In this document: one piece after another, positions 59,236-64,000 of the stretch | Layout: each line of letters begins with the position of its first letter | How positions within the stretch are numbered: position 1 is the first letter of the stretch | Origin: Bacteroidota bacterium | GTDB taxonomy: Bacteria > Bacteroidota > Bacteroidia > B-17B0 > Aurantibacillaceae | Length of the DNA stretch: 64,000 nucleotides | Assembly: GCA_030692515.1 (NCBI GenBank) | Contig: JAUXZS010000061.1 | Location: forward strand, 124,001-188,000 | Direction: 5' to 3' | Position numbers and translations under genes: made by a program | The notes under the pieces: model-generated | The model's database searches: none | What the model saw: only the letters and a program-made list of their open reading frames with translations | Told to the model about the DNA's origin: nothing

Positions 59236-59850
59236 TTATTCTTTTTCTGCTGCTAATTCCAACTTTTTGAATTTTTCTTTTATCTCATCCTGAATAGGCT
59301 TTATTTTATTTAGTCCCCAAATGGATTTCAGCTCATTCAGAAAATTAAGCACGGCTTTCTGTGTACGTTGAATAACACTACTATCTTCTTTTAGGTTTTT
59401 AGGGATGAGCGTTGCGGTTTTTACCAGCTCTTGTCGGAGCTTTGTTACCAGTGTCTTTTTCTTTGGCGGTTTAATTTCTCCACTTTCTATTTTTTGCTGA
59501 CGATCTTCTCTTAACCTTTGACGGCATAGTGTTAAGTCGTCCAATACATTCTCTGCTTTTTCAACAACTTTCTTCGATTGAACCTTGCGTGTTTCCTTTT
59601 TAGAATTTTCTTCTATTTCATCGTGCGTTTCTTCTTTGATTCGCTCGATGTCCTCTTTCACCAACTCTATGGTTTCCTTGCCGATTTCTTCCGCTTCCTT
59701 TTTTAATTTTTTATCAGTCGGAAATTGCTCAAGATCTGCAAGGGTTTCATCAAATATGGAAAGTCCTTTGAGTACCCGATCACTCAATAGTTTTTTTGAA
59801 ATTTTCTCTTTTTCCAATAAGTCGTATGGGTTATTTTTTAAGGTGGCCAT
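59236..59850 (-). CDS. Coiled-coil protein, unknown
   Basis: A 204-residue highly charged helical protein (Glu/Lys-rich; EIGKETIELVKEDIERIKEET and KSIWGLNKIKPIQDEIKEKF segments), no membrane helix. The first 35 residues resemble a conserved cap (NNPYDLLEKEKISKKLLSD). It probably forms a scaffold or adaptor. Not recognised. Gaps to its neighbours are 15 and 24 bases. Confidence 0.55.
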   Translation of the reverse strand: MATLKNNPYDLLEKEKISKKLLSDRVLKGLSIFDETLADLEQFPTDKKLKKEAEEIGKETIELVKEDIERIKEETHDEIEENSKKETRKVQSKKVVEKAENVLDDLTLCRQRLREDRQQKIESGEIKPPKKKTLVTKLRQELVKTATLIPKNLKEDSSVIQRTQKAVLNFLNELKSIWGLNKIKPIQDEIKEKFKKLELAAEKE

Positions 59851-59865
59851 GTGTTTAGTTTTTGG

Positions 59866-60189
59866 TTAGTGATTGTATTCTCCTTCAATGCCGAGATTTT
59901 TCAGCAAGCTGTCCCGGTCAGAAAGTGAAACACGAATAATGAATGTGTTGCCTTCGATTTTTGTAATCATGCGGTCAGTAGCTTCCATTTTTTCAATCTC
60001 AGTTTCAAATTCAACGGTGTTGTAGAACCGGGTATCTACTACATATTCTTCCGGCCTAAGCGAAGGATGCTTCTGTTCTTTTTCTATCTGTTTCCAATCT
60101 TCATAAAGTTGAAGTTTCACTTTGCTGCATCCGCTTTCTTTTGCTTTATTCAGCAGGTTTATTACGTTGTCAATAGTTGTCTTTACCAT
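59866..60189 (-). CDS. Small acidic alpha/beta protein, unknown
   Basis: A 107-residue protein with regular alpha/beta pattern (VINLLNKAKESGCSKVKLQLY ... NTFIIRVSLSDRDSLLKNL). No membrane helix or catalytic motif is visible. It lies 15 bases downstream of the helicase gene and is likely cotranscribed with it. Confidence 0.55.
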   Translation of the reverse strand: MVKTTIDNVINLLNKAKESGCSKVKLQLYEDWKQIEKEQKHPSLRPEEYVVDTRFYNTVEFETEIEKMEATDRMITKIEGNTFIIRVSLSDRDSLLKNLGIEGEYNH

Positions 60190-60204
60190 TTTACTTTTGT
60201 TTTT

Positions 60205-63200
60205 TTATGCTGCTTTTCTTAATTCTTTGATTTGTTCCAAACGGTTTTTCATTCGCTTGAACGATTCCCTGAGTTGGATGATTTTAGTTAAGCGGTCGGC
60301 TGTTCCTTCCAGTGCTTCTCCTTTTCTTTTTTGTTCGGATTGTTTTGCTTTGGCTTCGTCCGAAGCATCGTAAATCATCAACTCACTTAATAATTTCGGA
60401 TTAAGTCTGGTAAATTCTTTTACCCTTTCCATTACTGTTTTTGGTTTATAGCCTTTCTTTATCCGATCCTGGATAATGGTTTGCCCTTTCTCCTGAACAG
60501 CTTTATCTCCGGTCTTTTCCTCCATGTACTTTTGCTTGCGTTCAACTTCCTTATCCATTTGTCCGGTTACCTTTTTCAAATCGAAACCAATGTCCAAGCC
60601 TCTCGGAGCCAGTATTTGCTCAATGCCTCGTTTAATTGCTGCATTAGCTTTACGTACCTGGTCATACACTACCTGATCCTGATAAGTGTATTCCGTATTC
60701 TCATCATCGAGGTAGTCTTTGTACAGCTTAAAAATTGTTTCGATGGTTCGGGCTTTGCCTTCTTCTTTCATCGGCTTGTAGCGGTTTACCACTTCCTTGA
60801 CATGGCCGATATTTTTGTTAAATATTTCCCGTTGCTCAACAATTTCTTCCAATACTGTTTTCTGATTATTCAATCCCGTGATTTCATCCTGCAAGCGTTC
60901 TCTTTCTTCCATCAGGATTAATTCAGCCAAAGCATAAGGATCTGTTATCAAACCCATTTTTAATTCGGACGGATTAAATTCTTCCAGGTTAAGTGCATTT
61001 GTCTTGCCTGCACGATACCATATCTCGTTGATACGGCTGGTCTTTTCCTCCAGCTTTTGAAAAATGAAGGTGTCGATGCTGTCTTCCATCATGGGGTTCA
61101 CAACACGAATGTTAGCATACATATTTCCGAAGCGCCATATACGTCCTTCGAGCTGTTTCACATCAGTTGGGTTCCAATCCAGCCAGCAATTGTAAAGCAC
61201 CGTTGAACGATTTTGTAAATTGATTCCCTCTTTAATGGTTGCGCTGCCGATGATAATTTTCACACTGCCGGCTAAGAAGCGCTCCTTGATCCCCTCCTTT
61301 TTGGCTGCGCTCAAACCGCTTTTGATAATCCCTACTTCATCATCTTTATAACCGACTTTCTGTACGAGGTATTCTTTTATCAACGGAAAAAAGTGTACCC
61401 CTGCATTCATGTAGATCACCTGCCCGGATACTTCCTGATCGTTTTCTTCATGGTAACGCTTTACCGAACGTATGCACTCCATGATATAATTTAGCTTAGG
61501 CGAAGATTCTATGTACTGCGTATAAGTCGGATGCTTGTCCGGGTTGCAGGCATATAGGTAGGGGCTAAGTGCAAGCTGACGTGCGAATGACATTCCCCTT
61601 AAAATTCGTGTTCCTTCTTCTTCGTCTTCAGACAAATGTTTTTCATCCAATGCTTCTCCAGCACTTTCATCTTCTGCACCTTCTTCACTATCTTCAAAGC
61701 CTCTCGTATTCACACAAAAATTAGTAAGGCTTGTTTTTCCGGTTACATACAGTTCCACATCATCCATATATTCCTTTTGTCTTTGTGTCATTGGAAGGTT
61801 AGTAGAAATTTGTTCTTCCGTTGGCAAAGGAATTATTTGGTTGCCTTCTTTTTTGTTAAGCAGTGGCAATACAATCTTGTTAGGTCGCTGTATTTTAGCA
61901 TCCTCTCCGGTTTTGTATGTGATGAACTTAAAGATTAGCTGTTGCAATGCAATGAGGTTGTTAAAGCCCATCACAATTTCTTTCCGTTCAGGTTTCAGCT
62001 TGGCGTTAATAACCAGCTCCATACTTGTTTTGATGAACGTATCAAAAAATTCTTTGATGTTTTTAATTCCTGCTCTTTCTAATTGCTGGTAACCGATTAA
62101 TGCCAGTATGGAATAGATTTCAAGCGGGCTATTGGTGAATGGGGTAGCGGTAAGTAACACTACATTCCGCATTTTATTATTGCGTAAAATGTACTGGCTT
62201 ATCATAAAACCACGCAATGCCGTCATGGATGGAGTACCTGACCGGATTTGATAGGAGGTTTTGGAACGGGTAGTATTTTCGCCATCGCCTTTCACTTCAC
62301 CTTTTACCTGTGTGAAAGATTTTTTCATTGCATGAGCTTCATCTACTACCATGAAATCAAATCCTAAGTCCTCAATGTTCACAGAACCGCCTTTGATACC
62401 CTTTCCCATTATTTCGTTAATCTTCTCACCGAGTTTTACTATGTCCCGCTTTTCTTCTGTACCCTGATTGAGAATGTCATACATTTCGTTACCGATAGTT
62501 TTCCATGTATCATCATTGAATCCAAGCCGGTTAAATCCTTCATAGGTGAGGACAGAAATAGTGTACTCCGGCACGGGTTTTATATTTCCTTTTTCATCCC
62601 GAAGCTGGTCTATAAACTCTGTTCCTAAATTGTACAGGTCTATCACCTGATACTGTGGTAACAATCCTGAAAGCAATACTTTTCCTTTATCAACTACGCC
62701 TCGTAGTTCACTTAACCAGTTCTTGTATGTTTGATTGGGAACTACAATGAAGGGACGTTTGCATTGTCCGCTTTCCAATGCCTGTGCAAGGGAAAGAATG
62801 GCGGTCATAGTTTTTCCTAATCCCACATCATAGGCAACGCATCCTGAACCGTGTACGCTGATAAAGCCAATGCCTTCCCGTTGTGCAGGGCGAATGAATA
62901 AAGGCTTATTTTTAAATGTGCTGGAACAGGTAAAGGCAACGGGCACTTTGAAATAATTTATTTCTACATAACCGTTGTATTTAGAGTTCCATTGCTGTTC
63001 AATGCGTATCTGGTCTTCACGGGTTAAGGCTTCAGCAAGAAAGCGTACAAAAAATTTATCGCCTTCCACTTTTGCGTTTTGTTTCAAACGCAATTTTTCT
63101 TCTTTGTCATAGTGGCGTGAGGGTGTTCCTCCATCAAGGTAAAACTGGATAATATTCCAGTCGGTTGACTTTTTAAAATCATCTTTTGGCAATCCTCTTA

Positions 63201-64000
63201 ACCATATTTTAAAGGCTTCTACCAGCGAATTGCTTCCTTCAGCATAATTACCTGTCCTGCTTACATACTCTTTAAAACTGGTTCCATCTGCAAGCTGGCT
63301 GATACGAATTTCTTTTGCGAAAGCAGAATCGGGTTTGATGAATAAGCGATTGGCCGTGTTTGGATCATTTAATGTGAGTTTGGGTGGCTTTACATTTTCA
63401 AGTCCAGTCCATTGGCTATCGTACTGCTGTTTTCCAAACTCTTTTATGATCGCTTCTTTGTCTTTTAAGAGCATACTTTGACGTTCGTAAATATTCTCGG
63501 CATAGTACAGTACGCTTGGAATAAAACTGCCATTATGAGAACAAATAACTCCGGCTTTTAACCAGCTCTTTAGATGCTCGGAAGCTGCTCCCAGCGGAAC
63601 AACATATTTTGACCAACCATTTTTAGAATCAAGAATTGTTTTCTCATAATTGAATCCTCCGGTAGTACGCTTGTACCATATCCATGCTTTTATTTCTTCA
63701 TCGGTGATGCCTTTGTTGTATTCCTTCATCACTTCATCAAAACAAAAATATTCCTCCGGACAGCCATCTTCATACTTGTCCTTTTCTCCGTTGAGCTTTC
63801 GGAGTGCCTTGTCTGCGTGAGCTTTTTTTGTTTCGTTAATAACACGCTCGATATTTTCCATTTTCATGGGATCATTTAATATTTGCTGCAAGGGTTCTTT
63901 GATTTCTGTTTGCAGGGCTTCTGTGGCTACTTCGGGAATATCTACGGAAGGCACATCTATACCCTGAATGATGTTGTCTGCCGTTCCTTTTACTTTGGTT
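60205..64000 (-). CDS. Large SNF2/superfamily 2 helicase, N-terminus beyond window
   Basis: The frame is open to the right edge, so the 1249 residues counted from a GTG at 63954 are a minimum and the true start lies outside. Superfamily 2 motifs: DVGLGKTMTA (motif I, near residue 375), VVDEAHAM (DEAH box, near 535), LLTATPFTNS (motif III, near 600) and EGINLQ with QLEGRIWRFGN (motifs V-VI, near 915-945). The layout resembles the helicase part of phage DarB/N12-class anti-restriction proteins and of large plasmid helicases. No methyltransferase motif is seen in the visible part. It may act in replication or protection of incoming DNA. Confidence 0.82.
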   Translation of the reverse strand, partial: TKVKGTADNIIQGIDVPSVDIPEVATEALQTEIKEPLQQILNDPMKMENIERVINETKKAHADKALRKLNGEKDKYEDGCPEEYFCFDEVMKEYNKGITDEEIKAWIWYKRTTGGFNYEKTILDSKNGWSKYVVPLGAASEHLKSWLKAGVICSHNGSFIPSVLYYAENIYERQSMLLKDKEAIIKEFGKQQYDSQWTGLENVKPPKLTLNDPNTANRLFIKPDSAFAKEIRISQLADGTSFKEYVSRTGNYAEGSNSLVEAFKIWLRGLPKDDFKKSTDWNIIQFYLDGGTPSRHYDKEEKLRLKQNAKVEGDKFFVRFLAEALTREDQIRIEQQWNSKYNGYVEINYFKVPVAFTCSSTFKNKPLFIRPAQREGIGFISVHGSGCVAYDVGLGKTMTAILSLAQALESGQCKRPFIVVPNQTYKNWLSELRGVVDKGKVLLSGLLPQYQVIDLYNLGTEFIDQLRDEKGNIKPVPEYTISVLTYEGFNRLGFNDDTWKTIGNEMYDILNQGTEEKRDIVKLGEKINEIMGKGIKGGSVNIEDLGFDFMVVDEAHAMKKSFTQVKGEVKGDGENTTRSKTSYQIRSGTPSMTALRGFMISQYILRNNKMRNVVLLTATPFTNSPLEIYSILALIGYQQLERAGIKNIKEFFDTFIKTSMELVINAKLKPERKEIVMGFNNLIALQQLIFKFITYKTGEDAKIQRPNKIVLPLLNKKEGNQIIPLPTEEQISTNLPMTQRQKEYMDDVELYVTGKTSLTNFCVNTRGFEDSEEGAEDESAGEALDEKHLSEDEEEGTRILRGMSFARQLALSPYLYACNPDKHPTYTQYIESSPKLNYIMECIRSVKRYHEENDQEVSGQVIYMNAGVHFFPLIKEYLVQKVGYKDDEVGIIKSGLSAAKKEGIKERFLAGSVKIIIGSATIKEGINLQNRSTVLYNCWLDWNPTDVKQLEGRIWRFGNMYANIRVVNPMMEDSIDTFIFQKLEEKTSRINEIWYRAGKTNALNLEEFNPSELKMGLITDPYALAELILMEERERLQDEITGLNNQKTVLEEIVEQREIFNKNIGHVKEVVNRYKPMKEEGKARTIETIFKLYKDYLDDENTEYTYQDQVVYDQVRKANAAIKRGIEQILAPRGLDIGFDLKKVTGQMDKEVERKQKYMEEKTGDKAVQEKGQTIIQDRIKKGYKPKTVMERVKEFTRLNPKLLSELMIYDASDEAKAKQSEQKRKGEALEGTADRLTKIIQLRESFKRMKNRLEQIKELRKAA

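Larger units (their letters stand above)
33603..64000. mobile_element. Virus-like element (putative tailless membrane-containing provirus or episome), right end outside window
   Basis: The stretch holds leftward modules 33603-48791 (virion, entry, lysis) and 55513-64000 (packaging, replication, helicase). They are separated by a rightward defence-like island. Contents include an FtsK/HerA-type ATPase, two related beta-rich capsid candidates, two fibre proteins, three peptidoglycan hydrolases, a candidate lysis cassette and about fifteen small membrane proteins. No terminase, portal, tail, relaxase or integrase is seen. The left limit is set at the convergent stop codons with the TonB receptor. 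The right limit is beyond the window. Plasmid or chromosomal integration cannot be decided. Confidence 0.65.

Noticed and set aside
33603-64000. Ordinary tailed prophage
   Set aside because: Fibre repeats and lysis genes would fit, but no terminase, portal, major tail, tape-measure or baseplate protein is present over 30 kb, while many single-helix membrane proteins and an FtsK/HerA-type ATPase are.
33603-64000. Conjugative transposon or plasmid transfer region
   Set aside because: No relaxase, coupling protein, TraG/VirB4 or Bacteroidota Tra gene was recognised. The helicase and ATPase alone are not specific for conjugation.

Overview
The window comes from a Bacteroidota genome. Evidence: several exported proteins end in type IX secretion (T9SS) type A sorting domains, promoters match the Bacteroidota form TAnnTTTG, Shine-Dalgarno sequences are weak or absent, and there is a TonB receptor with a carboxypeptidase-regulatory-like N-terminal domain. 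No tRNA, rRNA, CRISPR array, integrase or transposase was seen.

Region 1 (1-30011, all minus strand) is a heavy-metal handling island. It holds an RND pump cut by the left edge, a CzcA-type pump naturally fused to a TolC-like domain, two periplasmic adaptors, a separate TolC, a P1B-type ATPase, a multicopper oxidase, a cupredoxin, a Cys-rich copper-binding bundle, two CxxC heavy-metal-binding-domain proteins and several His-rich exported proteins. A porin / Rieske / di-heme peroxidase-like / cytochrome operon forms its head. Three intergenic gaps hold compact 68-75 nt hairpin structures. Four T9SS cargo proteins and an acyl carrier protein are interspersed.

Region 2 (30012-33606) is a DtxR-family metalloregulator transcribed divergently from the cytochrome operon, followed by a FecA-like TonB receptor. 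Two near-perfect palindromes with TTTAGA/TCTAAA half sites lie in front of the regulator and of the receptor and look like its operators.

Region 3 (33603-48791 and 55513-64000, all minus strand, continuing past the right edge) is the most unusual part. It is a long run of small genes, about fifteen of them with predicted membrane segments. They come with three peptidoglycan hydrolases, two fibre proteins, a candidate lysis cassette, a HExxH metalloprotease, an FtsK/HerA-type ATPase, a DnaA-domain-IV-like protein and a large SNF2-type helicase. No terminase, portal, tail tube or sheath is visible. A 284-residue beta-rich protein with a basic tail (47675-48529), followed by a perfect terminator, shares two aligned segments with a 640-residue protein (41822-43744). 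In the larger protein the segments are split apart by a seven-repeat YVTN beta-propeller. I read these as a small and a large jelly-roll capsid protein, the large one carrying a propeller 'tower', and the whole as a provirus or episome of a tailless, membrane-containing icosahedral virus. This is inference from layout and motifs.

Region 4 (49273-55478, plus strand) is an AT-rich island inside the virus-like element. It contains an AAA ATPase/DUF234 gene behind an array of CGCCATAA repeats, then a tight four-gene operon (small beta protein, PLD-like protein, zinc-ribbon plus PD-(D/E)XK-like protein, second nuclease-like protein). The operon looks like an anti-phage defence cassette and does not match a system I can name.
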